Source: Datura wrightii
Lineage: Eukaryota; Streptophyta; Magnoliopsida; Solanales; Solanaceae
Assembly: GCA_035772735.1 (NCBI GenBank)
Contig: JASDFA010000007.1
Coordinates: 77,201,501 to 77,265,500 of the forward strand
DNA: 64,000 nt
Direction: 5' to 3'
Shown here: positions 1 through 11,455 of the stretch, piece by piece
Layout of the letters: every line of letters begins with the position of its first letter
Position numbering within the stretch: position 1 is the first letter of the stretch
Program-made: the position numbers and the translations under genes
The notes under the pieces: model-generated
Databases searched by the model: none
Told to the model about the DNA's origin: nothing
What the model saw: only the letters and a program-made list of their open reading frames with translations

Positions 1-265
1 CATATCGGGGAGACCTCCTGCTCATGACGGGGTGCTAAAGCATAAAACCTTTTTTGACAATGACCACCTGCTGAACTGGTTAAGGCACCAAACTGAGCGG
101 GACGTGCTACTGGAGTAGTAGAACTAGCTGCTGGCATACGGACTCCACTGGCCCATGATCTAACTGAAGGGCAATCCCTGAGTCTGTGTCCAAGTTTTCC
201 ATACCCGAAAAAAGCATCTGAGCCAAATAGGCACCTGCTGGGGTGATTCTTGTCGCACCCTGCAC
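1..265 (-). pseudogene. Ty3/gypsy gag C-terminus fragment with degenerate zinc knuckle
   Basis: Read on the minus strand, this stretch gives a gag C-terminus: a degenerate zinc knuckle (FGYGKLGHRLRDC, where the family has CxxCxxxGHxxxxC, so the second Cys is Tyr and the first is lost), then a Pro/Ala/Ser-rich linker and a sequence like RFYALAPRHEQE, which in many plant gypsy elements comes just before the protease. It does not match the gag of A1 or A2 in this window. It is cut at about 265 where the A1 LTR begins mid-LTR. It may belong to the element whose LTR is B1, because A1 sits inside that LTR in the same orientation, but this is inference. Confidence 0.6.
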
Positions 266-269
266 AAAC

Positions 270-1527
270 TACGAATAACCCACCTGAGGCCCCTATAATC
301 CCTGAGGAGTACACTTCAATCTATATACCCCTATCAAGGTCACACTGGGTCAACTAATAGTTATAGTTGTCCTACCGGCCCCATGGGTTTGCAACTGAGC
401 CTGCTCGGCACCTGACTGTAGTTGTGTCTGAGTCAAGTGGACTCCTGATATCTACACCCCGGGCACTAGGCTCAACAAGGGTGTATAGAGCCAACCACGG
501 CATATGAGGACCTGGGACCCCATTTTCGTCCCTTGCAGACGGCATACTGCTCCATAGAGCGATGTCATCTCGGCCCTGGCGGACGTTGACACAACTAATA
601 ACCCTGGGGTCGGTCATGAAGGCTATACAGGCATAATACATCCCAAACTAACATGGAATAAGGGTTTAAGCTAATATGAACAATTAAGCATAATAGACAT
701 GCTTCTAGTATTCTTACTGGGATTCAAACTGAGCTACCATGCTAAAGAAACTAACTTGCTGAAGGAAACTGCCTTAACATACCTCGTTCGCTGATTACTA
801 ATTAATTGGTGAGTTTAAGTTCGTATTCAACTGCTCTTCTCAACTACAATTGTATTACTGGGGAAAAATGACTAATTTCAGTACTAATTCAGAGAAAAAC
901 GATAACTCTGTATATAAATATTAACTCTATATTTCAACTTAACAGAACATGGTCGAAAACTCGTAATTTCTCGAAAGTCTAGAAGGAAGAAATGCTTAGT
1001 TTAAGCCTGTGATCGTATTGACACTAGTTTGGAGCAATTCCAAAAACTTTAGCTTGGCGGGGTTATGATTCGCCGGGCGAATTTCGTGAAAATAACTTCG
1101 TAGCAATGCTTCCTGTAGCCTTAAACTTTAACACCCGAAGTTAATTTTAATTTGGGCGGCATTTGGCAGCGTAAATAGAGGAAATTTACTTGTTTTATTC
1201 GTACTCTCTCTTCTCAGGCCGTATATAATATATGAAATGAAATAAAATCAAAGGGTGGAACATATATATACTTGAGACGATGGACAAGGGTCCATGGCAC
1301 GGACCCTGTCGTGCCAATTCTAGGTCGTGCCATAGAGCCCAATGCGCCAGGGAGCGTCTGTGCCACGTTGCCCCTCTAGGCAGCTGGTTTGGCCTTCTCC
1401 CGTGCGGTCCCGATTCCGTGCTCGTCCGACCTTTCCCCGTGCCCTTTCTCATATGTATTATACTCTAAAACTCTTAACCAATGTATGAATAGGCCGTCTA
1501 AACATTAGAAACTTAGGGGGTGTAACA
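270..1527 (-). repeat. A1 3' LTR, truncated
   Basis: Matches the A1 5' LTR from about 7602 to 8856 along its whole length. It ends GGGGGTGTAACA, directly followed by the polypurine tract. The distal part, starting TGTCACGCCCC in the other copies, is absent; the match stops at about 265-273, where foreign gag sequence begins. It carries the GC-rich dyad cluster and TATA-like box described separately. Confidence 0.88.
1261..1440 (-). promoter_or_regulatory. A1 3' LTR promoter module: GC-rich dyad cluster plus TATA-like box
   Basis: On the minus strand a cluster of short inverted motifs (cores such as GGCACGGACC, GTCGTGCC and GTGCCACGTTGCC, about 1280-1440) is followed at 1261-1273 by AAGTATATATATG, a TATA-like box. 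The same arrangement recurs in the other A-family LTRs. Role inferred from position in U3. Confidence 0.5.
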
Positions 1528-1544
1528 TCCTTCCCTCCCTTAGA
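1528..1544 (-). other. A1 polypurine tract
   Basis: The minus strand reads TCTAAGGGAGGGAAGGA and directly abuts the inner end of the 3' LTR. This is the expected priming site for plus-strand DNA synthesis and fixes the element's orientation. Confidence 0.8.
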
Positions 1545-1806
1545 AATATTCGTCCTCAAATGTTAACTTCAGCTTACAGGAATCTTAACTCTCTTAACTA
1601 CTTATCTTGGAAAAATTTTGGTAGAGTCTCCCCTATAATATAGACTATCCAAAAATCCTGAAACGCAAAAAAGTCATGTACAGGCACTCCATATAACACT
1701 ATAACAACTATTTCACAATAAGGCTAGAGTCAATTGAGCAATATATATAACACAAATCATGAAACAGCAATTGAATCAATAACTTACCTCAACTGCATAG
1801 TTTGGA

Positions 1807-2109
1807 CTAAGCCTGGAACAAATGAGGATATCCGGAGTTCATGTCGTCCTCAGCCTCCCAAGTCATTTCCTCTCTATTCTTGTTTGTCCACAGTACCTTA
1901 ACAGAGGCACCATCCTTAGTCCTCAACTTACGAACCTGTCGATCCAATATAGCTACTGGAATCTCTTCATAGGATAATTCCTCAGTGACTTGGACATCCT
2001 CAACTGGAAAAACTCGGGATGGATCCCCTATGCACTTTCGTAGCATCGACACATGAAAGACCGAATGAATGGATTCTAATTCTGAAGGCAAATCTAGCTC
2101 GTATGCCAC
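1807..2109 (-). pseudogene. A1 integrase C-terminus and chromodomain
   Basis: A 100-residue open segment. Residues 1-45 are the tail of the integrase C-terminal region (SVFHVSMLRKCIGDPS, a run typical of this family). Residues 50-98 are a chromodomain: EEIPVAILDRQVRKLRTK, then VLWTNKNREEMTWEAE, then a final YPHLF. In chromoviruses this domain is thought to steer integration to marked chromatin. The domain is at the end of pol, about 280 bp before the polypurine tract. The segment is open, but the upstream frame is broken, so it is not a free gene. The A2 copy (19915-20217) is the same length. Confidence 0.85.
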
Positions 2110-3060
2110 CTAGCCTATTCTCCGAAGTATTCGATACGGCCCAATAAACCTCGGGCTGAGCTTACCCTTTTGCCAAACCTTATTACGCCCATCATTGGCG
2201 AGATCTTTAGAAACACCCAGTCATTTACATTGAACTCCAAGTTCCTACACCATACATCAACGTAAGATTTCTGGCGGCTCTGAGCTATCAGCAGACGTTC
2301 TCTGATAAGCTTTACTTTCTCTTCTGACTGACGAATTATATCTGGCCCAATTAACCCTGATTCTCCAACCTCAAACCAACCAACTAGGGACCTACATTTC
2401 TGCCCTTATAAGGCCTCATAAGGCACCATTTGAATTGCTGAATAGTAACTGCTATTGTAGGCAAACTCAATAAGCCGTAAGTGTTTATCCCAACTGCCCC
2501 CAAAATCTATCACACACGCCCGTAACATATCCTCAAGCATTTGAATTGAACGTTCTGCCTACCCATCTATTTGAGGATGGAAGGCTGTACTCAGATTAAC
2601 CTACATCCCCAGGCACCTCTGAAAGGAATGCTAAAATTTAGCTGTAAACTGTACTCCGCTGTTGGAAATAATCGATAACGGAACACCATGTAATCGGACT
2701 ATCTCTCTGATCTGCAGTTAAGCATAATATTTAGCTGAAAAAGTAGCCCTTACTAGCAAAAAATGAGCTGATTTCGTCAACCTATCAACAATCACCCAGA
2801 TGGAGTCAAATTTACGCCTGGTACGAGGTAACCTTGTCACAAAATCCAGATTAATTGCCTCCCATTTCCACATAGGCACTGCTATCTCCTGTGTCAGTCC
2901 ATCGGGTTTTTGATGTTCGGCTTTCACCTGCTTGCAATAAGGACATTGAGCTACAAATTCTGCTATCTCCTTTTTCATTCTCGGCCACTAGTAATTTTCT
3001 TTTATATCATGATACATCTTTGTTGAACGGATGAAGAGAGTAACGAGACTAATGCACCTC
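2110..3060 (-). pseudogene. A1 integrase (zinc-binding and core), inactivated
   Basis: Minus-strand segments give the zinc-binding end (CPYCKQVK near 2930), the first catalytic Asp in NLDFVTRLPR, then the core. At 2661-2663 the residue expected to be the second catalytic Asp is Asn (SIISNSG, where the family has SIISD). The Glu segment (AERSIQ) is kept, but a stop lies just before it. Frameshifts and stops run through the segment; only 2718-2978 is open for more than 80 codons. The enzyme would have joined cDNA ends to host DNA. Confidence 0.85.
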
Positions 3061-3299
3061 GCCCATAATTTGCTGGCGAAGTCCTGCTGCATCCGGAACA
3101 CAGAGGCGGTCCCTATATCTCAAAACTCCATCTTCGGTTACCTGGAAATATGTTACTTCCCCTCACTGAACCTTATCTCTGAGCTAAACCAGGTTAGGGT
3201 CTTCGTACTGCTATTCTTTCACTTTCACAACTAATGATTCCAAATTACTGCTCCACTGTCTCTTGAATCTACTATACAGACAGCTAAACTGGCTAACTG

Positions 3300-3730
3300 A
3301 TCCAGTTCTCAAGCCAACTCCCGCTGTTCTGGATTCAGGTATACTAAACTTCCCATGGATTTGCGGCTGAGGGCATCTGCTACAACATTGACTCTCCCTG
3401 GATGATACAAAATGTTCACATCATAGTCTTTCAACATCTCTAACCAGCGATGCTGCTGCAGATTCAAGTCTTTCTGTGTGAAAATGTATTGGAGACTCTT
3501 ATTATCAGTGAAAATATCTATATGAATGCCATACAGGTAGTGCCTCCATATTTTCAAGGCATGAATTATCGAGGCTAATTCCAGGTCATGGGTGGGGTAG
3601 TTCTTTTCATGCTTCCTCAGCTGCCTGGAAGCGTAAGCAATTACTTTACCATGCTGCATTAGAACACACCCTAACCCAAGGCCTGAAGCATCACATTATA
3701 CTGCATAACCCTCTAATCCTTCTACCAAGG
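3300..3730 (-). pseudogene. A1 RNase H domain
   Basis: An open segment at 3309-3659 (116 residues) covers most of the RNase H: MQHGKVIAYASRQLRKHEKN, then the Glu motif (DLELASIIHALKIWRHYLYG), the Asp of FTDNKSLQY, and the final Asp in VVADALSRK. The first Asp segment lies upstream at about 3670-3720 and is interrupted by a stop. The domain would remove RNA from the RNA/DNA hybrid in reverse transcription. Confidence 0.88.
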
Positions 3731-3779
3731 CTAATACTGGTGCTGATGTCAACCTGTTACCTGAAAAAACTCTGCTCAC

Positions 3780-4640
3780 ATGCTTCAGTCTAGTGAAATT
3801 TACCTGCTTTCTAAGTTAACTTGGTCAAAGGCGCTGCTAAGGTAGAAAATCCTTCCATGAACCTTCTGTAATACCCATCTAACCCTAGAAAACTACGTAC
3901 CTTGATAGGAATGGTAGGTCTAGGCCATGTTTTTACAGCCTCGATCTTTTGCAAATCTACCTGTATACCAGCATCTGACACAATGTGGCTCACAAAGGCC
4001 ACTAAATTCAGCCAAAATTCACATTTAGGAAACTTCGCATACAACTGGCGATTCCTGAGAGTTTACAACACTATTCATAGGGATCGCGGTGATCTGCCTC
4101 TCAGCGGGAATATACCAGAATATCATCAATAAATACTAGCACAAACAGGTCTAGATACAGTCTAAAAATGTTATTCATCAGATCCATGAACATTGCTGGA
4201 GCATTTGTCAACCCGAAGGAAATGACTAAAAACTCAAAGTGGCCATACCTGGTCCTGAAAGCAGTCTTTGGAATATCTTTCTCTCGAACCCGAACCTGAT
4301 GATACCCAGACCTTAAGTCGATTTTTGAAAAGCACTTTGCCCCTTGTAACTAGTCAAACAAGTCATCTATTCTGGGAAGCGGGTACTTATTCTTGATAGT
4401 GACTTTATTCAACTGCCAGTAGTCTATACCCATCCGGAGGGAGCCATCCTTCTTTCTCACAAATAGGACTGGCGCGCCCCACGGTGAAGTACTTGGCCTG
4501 ATAAAGCCCTGATCTAATAGATCTTTTAACTGCTCCTTTAATACTCTGAGTTCAGCAGGAGACATTCAGTACAGAGGAATAGATATAGGCTGAGTACCTG
4601 GTAATAAATCAATTACAAAATCGACCTCCCATTTTGGGGG
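3780..4640 (-). pseudogene. A1 reverse transcriptase
   Basis: Palm and fingers are recognisable on the minus strand: 4350-4565 begins MSPAELRVLKEQLKDLLDQG and contains FIRPSTSPWGAPVLFVRKKD and IDYWQLNKVTIKNKYPLPRI (IDYRQLN in intact relatives). The catalytic motif FIDDILVY is intact at about 4112-4133. The thumb/connection segment at 3811-4044 has KCEFWLNLVAFVSHIVS and FLGLDGYYRRFMEGFSTLA. Stops split the domain into at least three pieces. Confidence 0.88.
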
Positions 4641-4727
4641 AGTACCAGAAAGTTCATCTAGGAATACATCTGGGAATTCATTGACTATTGGAATGGTCTG
4701 AAGAGTTGAAGATTCTTCTTGGACATC

Positions 4728-5490
4728 CTAAACCTTGACAATATGATAAATACATCCTTTTGCTATCAATTTTCTTGCCCGAAGATAAGAAATAAACCTA
4801 CCTTTTGGCGTCGATGCACTACCTTTCCACTCCCATACAACCTCCCCTGAAAAGTGGAATCGGATAATCTTGGTCCAACATTCAACATTGGCATAGCATG
4901 GCGCCAGCCAATCCATACCTATAATTGCATCAAAATCAATCATTTCTAGTTCTATCAGATCTGCTAAAGTCTGACGACCAGCAACTTCTACTGTGCACCT
5001 TCAGTGGACCCACTTGTCTATGATAGAGTCACCGACGGGTGTAGACACTGAAAAAGGTCGCTAAAGTGATTCTAGCATAATACCAAACTTTCAGGCCACT
5101 AACGGTGTAACATAAGATAAGGTGGATCTTGGATCTATCAATACATAAACAGAATGAGAGAAAATGTCCAGCATACTGTCACCACATCTGGCGATGACTC
5201 TAACTCCTGACATCCCGGTAAAGCATAAGTGTGATCTGGACGGTGCCTGAGCTAGATTCCCCTGGTCTGCCTCGGCCTCTGCCGGCTGGAGTTGATGGCC
5301 TTCACCCTGCTGGAGATGCTGGGCACATGACCCTACTAAATATCTATCCTGTCGGTCCCGATCACTCTGACCCCTGGCTGGACAATCTCTCATCTGATGA
5401 TCCTCTTGTCCATAGGTATAACATGTTGTGGAACCATACTTGCACGCCCCAGAATGACGCCAACTGCAAACAGGGCAAAGTGGCACGGTG
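4728..5490 (-). pseudogene. A1 zinc knuckle and aspartic protease
   Basis: The 5091-5486 segment holds a zinc knuckle CYTYGQEDHQMRDC (second Cys replaced by Tyr; A2 keeps CYTCGQEGHQMRDC), then a linker, then the protease active-site region read as VLIDPRSTLSY, where the family has D-S/T-G-S/T, so the catalytic loop is altered. The 4728-4943 segment gives the flap and C-terminal part (MIDFDAIIGMDWLAPCYANV). Both key sites are therefore damaged. Confidence 0.82.
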
Positions 5491-5499
5491 AATATACTC

Positions 5500-6572
5500 T
5501 TCTCCGCTCCTCTTTGCTGCTGTGAACCTACTGATTGTAAACTCCTGCCAAGCCCTAACTACCCCCGATGACCAGATCTACTCCCCTGCTGCTGTTGTGG
5601 GGGTGGGGGTCTGGGTGGCCTATCTGAAAATCGTGGTCTGGGTCCACCCTGTGACTCCGCCTGCATGTCACTAGGTCTGGCCCGGTGGTGGTGCTCCTAA
5701 TTTTCCCTTCTTATTTCCCGTTGCCGCTGTCTGATCCCTTCAATATTCTGAGCAAAAGCCTGAACGCGGGCAATATCCATGTCCTCTTACAGAGTAGCTG
5801 TAATACAAGTCTCCACATATTCTGGACTCAGCCCCATAATAAATCAGTGCACCCTAGTCGGTATGGTATCCACAAAAGCTGGTGCATATCGGGTCAAGGA
5901 GTCGAACCTCATAGCATACTCTCGAACACTCATCGACCCCTGCTCCAGATGTAGAAACTGATCAACCCAGGCCTGTCGAATTTCCCGTGGCAGGTAGTGA
6001 TCCAGAAAAGCCTCTGAAAAGTTGAACCAAGTCAGAGGGGAAATACCTCTACCTCGGGACCTCTCCCAACTCTCGTACCATAGTACTGCAATGTCCCGTA
6101 GCTGGAATACCGCTAACTCAACCGACTCTATAGGTGTAGCATGCATTACCCTGAAGATTAGCTGCAATCGATCCAAGAAATCCTGAGGGTCCTCCGCCCG
6201 ATCCATCCCTGTAAACTGTGGGGGACTCAAGCTGAGGAACTCTTGGACCCTCGAACTACCAGGCCCTCCTAAGGACTCTCCCACTGTGGGTGCCACTGGC
6301 TGGTGCTGTGCAGTCATCATCTGAGCTAGCATAACAACAGCACTCCTAACCTCCTGATCCGACGGTACTAGTAAAGAGACTGCTAGAGGCGGTGCCATCA
6401 CATTTGCCGCTCCGAGTGGCTCCTGGCATGGTTAAGAATTCTAGGGAGACCGAGATGAAGTCTCCCTGTCACCCCCAGATTGAGCTAACTCTAACTGCAG
6501 CACCCTGCTAGTGCCTTCCCCTACTGCAACATCCAATCTTCTACCAGTCGTAGTGTGTCGCGGGTCTGCCAT
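5500..6572 (-). pseudogene. A1 gag capsid region
   Basis: Gag starts at the minus-strand ATG at 6572 (MADPRHTTTGRRLDVAVGEG), as in A2 where the start is at 24678. The 5844-6401 segment carries the capsid core: FLSLSPPQFTGMDRAEDPQD, LAVFQLRDIAVLWYESWE, and QAWVDQFLHLEQGSMSVREY. This is the Retrotrans_gag pattern. Stops near 6430 and in the linker at 5500-5840 break the frame. The distance from primer site to start is about 190 bp. Confidence 0.85.
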
Positions 6573-6764
6573 TTCTCTGTAAATAAAAGAATATGGTAAG
6601 CTTAGGGACTCAACCCTATACTGTACAGCTCTACAGCATGACTAGATAAGAAGAAAGAGTAACCACCTTATCATGCCTCGAAGCCTCATGCCTATAGAAT
6701 GTGGTGCAAAACACACCCATAGACAAGACTTTACTTAGCATGACTTGCAAACTCCCAGGAATAC

Positions 6765-6782
6765 GACCTGCTATGATACCAA
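6765..6782 (-). other. A1 primer binding site (initiator Met-tRNA type)
   Basis: Minus strand reads TTGGTATCATAGCAGG a few bases inside the 5' LTR. Plant gypsy elements usually have TGGTATCAGAGC here, which pairs with the 3' end of initiator Met-tRNA; one base differs within that core. Confidence 0.75.
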
Positions 6783-6785
6783 GTT

Positions 6786-8856
6786 TGTCACGCCCCACCT
6801 TGGGAGGCATGACTAACACCTAGTTCCCTACTAGGACCTGAACTGACTTAACTAGACCCGTGAACTTCTGGTGCAGGCTTACTTCCCAAATCAAGAAAAA
6901 GATGGGCTATATCTCGGCTGTAAATACAACCTCTGCCTGACAAGATAGCCACCTATAAAGGAAAATCGCTAATCAGAAACAGGAAATAACAGGGAATCCT
7001 ATGCGGGCCAACAAGACCACCATGATGTCTAGTTATGGCTGTAAAGTAAAACTAGTGCTAAGCTAAACTATGGCCGACAAGGATGCTAATCTGCCAGCTA
7101 AACAACGCCCCACATGTCCAACATGTAAACTAAAACACATATGGGCCCCGCACAGCCAATAAAAGCTAACCACAGGGAAATAGAAACAATCTGCAAGCCT
7201 CTAGGAGTAATATGATGGTCGGGACAGGGCCCCGACCTTCCCATAAACTGTACAATCAAAAAAGAGTAAACCTTCTGTCTATAATCTCCGGAAGAAAGGA
7301 GCCGACTCTTCTGCTGATCCTGGCTGGAAGCTAGGAGGGATCTGCTCCTTATCTAACCGTACCTGCAGGCAAGTAGTGCAGCTCCCCAGAAAGGGCGTCA
7401 GTACAATATGTACTAAATATGTTAGGCAATAACTGTAAATGTCTAAAATAAAGACATAGAACTGAGAATAACTGAGAATAACTGAAATGACTGGATAGAG
7501 ATCATACCTGAGTAATGGAACTTCTTACTATCTAATATATAAATAACTAAAGCAAGCAAAAACCTTCTTGGCCCCTATAAGCAGAAAGGTACAACCAGCA
7601 CAGAATAACCCACCTGGGGCCCCTATAAGCCCTGGGGAGTACACTTCAGTCTATATACCCCTATCAAGGTCGCACTAGGTCAACTAATAATTATAGCTAT
7701 CCTACCGGCCCCCTGGGTCTGCAACTGAGCCCGCTCGGCCCCTAACTGTAGTTGTGTCTGAGTCCAGTGGACTCCTGATATCTGCACCCTGGGCACTAGG
7801 CTCGACGGAGGTGTATAGAGCCAACCACGGCATATGAGGACCTGGGACCCCATCTTCGTCCCTTACGGACGGCATACCGCTCTGTAGAGCGACGTCATCT
7901 CACCCCTGGCGGGTGTTGACACGACTAATAACCCTGGGGTCAGTCATGAAGGCTATACAGGCATAATCCATCTCAAACTAACATCGAATACGGGTTTCAG
8001 CTAATATCAACAATTAATCATAAGAGACATGCTTCTGGTATTCTTACTGGGATTCAAGCTGAGCTACTATGCTAAAGAAACTAACTTGCCGAAAGAAACT
8101 GCCTTAACATACCTCGTTCGCCGATTACTGATTAACTGGTGAGCTTTAGTTCATATTCAACTTCTCTTCTCAACTGAAATCATATTACTGGTGGAAAATC
8201 ACTTATTTCAATACTAATTCGGAATAAAATGATAATTCTGTAATAAATATTAACTATATTTCAACTTAATGGAACACGGTCGAAAACTCGTAATTTCTCG
8301 AAAGTCCAGAAGGAAGAAATGCTTACTTTAAGCCTATGATCGTATTGACACTAGTTTGGAGCAATTCCAACAACTTTAGATTGGCAGGGTTACGATTCGC
8401 CGGGAGAATTTCGTGAAAATAACTCCATAGCAATTCTTCCTGCAGCCTTAAACTTTAATACCCGAAGTTAATTTGAATTCGAGCAGCGTTTAGTAGTGTA
8501 AATGGAGGAAATTTACTTGTTTTCTTCGTACTCTCTCTTCTCTGGTCGTATATAATATATGAAATCAAATAAAATCAAAGAGTGGAACATATATATACTT
8601 GAGGTGGTGGATAGGGGTCCGTGGCATGGACCCTATCGTGCCAATTCTGGGTCGTGCCACGGAGCCCAATGCGCTAGGGAGGGTCCATGCCACGTTGCCC
8701 CTCTGGGCAGCTGGTTCGGCCTTCTCCCGCGCGGTCCCGACTCTTTGCTCGTCCGACCTTTCACCGAGCCCTTTCTCGTACGTATTGTACTTTAAAACTC
8801 TTAACCAATGTATGAATAGGACGTCTAAACATTACAAACTTACGGGGTGTACAACA
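6786..8856 (-). repeat. A1 5' LTR, about 2.07 kb
   Basis: Starts TGTCACGCCCC (plus-strand view) and ends GGGGTGTACAACA, against GGGGTGTAACA in the other copies, so a two-base insertion disturbs the outer end. Matches the truncated 3' LTR and both A2 LTRs. It contains no gene; the plus-strand ORF at 8559-8795 is an antisense by-product of the dyad cluster. Confidence 0.88.
8588..8770 (-). promoter_or_regulatory. A1 5' LTR promoter module: dyad cluster plus TATA-like box
   Basis: Minus strand: GC-rich dyads (GGTCCATGCCACGGACC-like cores between about 8608 and 8770), then AAGTATATATATG at 8588-8600. This copy would have driven the genomic RNA of A1. Confidence 0.5.
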
Positions 8857-10736
8857 TTCTTAATTAACCCCGAAAAACTAAAACAAAAGAACATCAAGGT
8901 CTGAATATATGGCCCTCGGAACATGAGGATTCACCAACAAGGGCTGATAGCTAACTCTGAATGGACTACTGACGGGGATGAGCCTGAGAGCCGAAACCTG
9001 TATCATAAGATGATACAACATAGAAAGTATGCGGTCAGTATGTGGATTGTACCAAGTATGCAAGGTAAGTAAAATGGACATTTGAAATATGTAAAAGCTC
9101 ATAAAACATCATAAAAGTAGGAAAACATGCTTATAACATAAGTATCGTAACATAACATATTGTAAGGCCCAAGGTTTTTAAAACATTCATAATACGATCT
9201 TAATCATCATCATAAGAGAAAATCTTTATTAAACATGACTTGAACCAATGTACATAAATATAATCATGCATAAATCATGAGGAACAGTGGGAGACTTCTC
9301 TTAACCGACTTACCCCATATGAGTACACAAGGAGCCCGACTTGTAATCCTAGTCGGGAGGCTGTTCGTACCTTGCCAAGGGTAGAACCATGAAAGTGTGA
9401 TATCACCATGAAAAGAGACATTTGGGATCGGGACAGTCACAAAGGAGGTTCCATCATACCTACGGTGGCACGTAATTTATGAGATCCGGAGCAGAATCTG
9501 AGCCCCGAACCTACTCGTTGTTCGATACCACTACCAAAACATATATAGTGCTCATAGTATATCATGCATGATTTAATGGGCTAGTTAATTCATGATAATC
9601 ATAAACATGCTTGTAAATACGTGAATTATCCATGAATCAAGGCTCGTGAGTCGGCCAAAACATAAATTCATGAATCGTAAGATCCATGCATACTTGTAGA
9701 TCATACATATAAATTGTAAATACTCAAATCATGATGGGTCATTGAATAAGTTCATATTTCAAAACATAAATAATGATGGGTTTGTAAATTTCAACAATTA
9801 GAGAGTAGATCATAAATCATGCATAATTAGGCTTGATTTGGTAGAATTCGAAATCAATGAATATAAAATCAAAGTTAGTGGTAGAATTTGATCTAAATCC
9901 ATAAAATATGATATATATACATCATAAATCCTAAAAACCCATTAGTAATTCAGTAGTTTTTCTCAAAATAGAACTTGAAACCCCATAAGGTTTTTGATAA
10001 ATTTTTATGAATTCATAGAGAATGGGCATGGGTGTGAACGGTAACACCCATTTGGAACCTTACATACTTGGGTGAGATTAGATTCTAATGTTTTTGAATG
10101 CCCAAAGATGAATTGATAGGAAGAATCTTGAAGAATAGCTTGATCTCTCAAAAATTGTTCTAACTTGCATGCATCGGTGAGAAGAATGAGTTATCTGAAC
10201 TTAACCCCATAAAAGGTCATTATTCATACCCCAAAACGTCATAGCTTAGGCCTTAGGAACTTAGGAACTACGAAAAGGCCCTTACTAATTCGCAAAAAAT
10301 TTAACTGTCGTGGGGGTCCTAACGGACGACCTGACAACTCTTCCTCACAGCCACGACTCGTTCTTGGCTCATCATGTACACTGCCTTACCTTGTCTCCTG
10401 GGGTCGTAACGGGTTACTTCATGATTTGTTGGGGACGCCAATACTAATGGTCAGCTTCCGTTAAGTACATTGCCAATCCAACTTCCTCATCTTACTTCCC
10501 TTGACCACGGTTGATTCCACGAGTCGTGAGGTCTGACCACGACTCGTGGTTAGGTTCGTGGTGACTTAAAGCTCCATCTTTCAGACTTGGCCCAGTCCGT
10601 CACCATGATTCACCCTACGACTCATGGTCCATCCTCACAGGTCACAGAATGACTCGTTCTGTGACCTGATGCAAAAATTTCCAATTTTCCCCGTTTGAAC
10701 TCCCGGGTTCGATCCTTGGGCTCCCAGGGTATAACA
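8857..10736 (-). repeat. LTR B1, partial (A1 inserted in it)
   Basis: Shares long stretches with B2, for example CCTGTATCAT...GATACAACATAG at 8995 against 16858, followed by TATGCAAGGTAAGTAAAA. The right end GGGTATAACA is a clean LTR terminus (minus-strand start TGTTATACCC). No polypurine tract lies beyond it, so this is a 5' LTR or a solo LTR rather than a 3' LTR. The left part is lost behind A1. It holds CGACTCGT-type dyads at about 10312-10660. Confidence 0.75.
10207..10660 (-). promoter_or_regulatory. LTR B1 promoter module: CGACTCGT dyads plus TATA-like box
   Basis: Minus strand: repeated near-palindromes built on ACGACTCGT and its flanks (CCACGACTCG, GAGTCGTGAG, GACTCATGG) across about 10360-10660, followed at 10207-10216 by CCTTTTATGG, a weak TATA-like box. 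Confidence 0.4.
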
Positions 10737-10779
10737 GGTGAGGAGCGGCTAATTAGAGGTCAGAGAATTGCAGACATCA

Positions 10780-11455
10780 GCCTTATCCAGGATGAGATGA
10801 ACCTGGTAAGCTGAGCAAGAATACCCACAGCAATTCCATCAGTCCAGCCAGTAGGGGATGCATAAGTGAATGTCCCTACCTTACAGAAGTAGAGCGAGAC
10901 ACCGGCTACAGATGTTGGTCATTCAGAGTCAGCTCCTAGCACTTCAGCAACACCACAGCCTAGCCTGCAAACTCAAACTCCAGCAGGGCATATTTTGGTG
11001 CCTCATGACTTCCTCCAGAAACTAGCTAAACGGTTGACCGTGGCTGAATGAAAAATTCAAATTGTGATGGAAAATGTAAAACCATGAGTCAAGGAAGAGA
11101 TAGATATAGCAGCTTAGGCTCTACATGCTCTCTTGGATGGATTTGAGAGCCGGTTCAATGTGCAATGGTGGAGCAGACGATACCAGCAGTCTCCGTGAGG
11201 AGTTGAGGACTCTTCGAAGCCAAGTAGCCGAGTTGTCATCATGACAACTGGCAGTCATAGTAGCCCCCACTCTTCAAGACTTAGATGCAGAGCTTGATGA
11301 GGATATTGGCTTGGCGGCTTATTGGGAGCCGATGGTAGCTACTGGATATAAGGGAAAGAAAAGAGCTGCTGAGGATGTTAGAGAGGAGAGTCTGAGGAAG
11401 AAGAGGAAGAAGGAAAGGAAAGAACGCAAGGGGGCCAAAGTAGAGAGCCTGTAGA
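10780..11455 (+). pseudogene. G post-pol ORF, C-terminal fragment
   Basis: Plus-strand translation with several stops gives HDFLQKLAKRLTVAE, then a coiled-coil-like stretch, then LQDLDAELDEDIGLAAYW, ending in a highly charged Lys/Arg/Glu tail before a stop near 11453. The layout (a lysine-rich acidic/basic tail of a large ORF placed after pol and before a long 3' leader to the LTR) fits the C-terminus of the extra ORF of Athila-type elements, as in C and H. The function of that ORF is not established. The N-terminus is lost. Confidence 0.5.

Larger units (their letters stand above)
270..8856 (-). mobile_element. A1: chromovirus (Tekay/Del-type) LTR retrotransposon, 3' LTR truncated
   Basis: A Ty3/gypsy element read from high to low coordinates: 5' LTR, primer site, gag, zinc knuckle and protease, RT, RNase H, integrase, chromodomain, polypurine tract, partial 3' LTR. 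The order integrase then chromodomain defines a chromovirus. The outer ~800 bp of the 3' LTR is missing at the left edge, so the target duplication cannot be tested. All reading frames are interrupted by stops and frameshifts. Its 5' LTR ends inside a B-family LTR, so A1 inserted into LTR B1. Its closest relative in the window is A2. Confidence 0.9.

Noticed and set aside
5231..5491. Plus-strand ORF over the A1 zinc knuckle, with a like one at 23338-23601
   Set aside because: Shadow of the gag-protease reading frame on the other strand.
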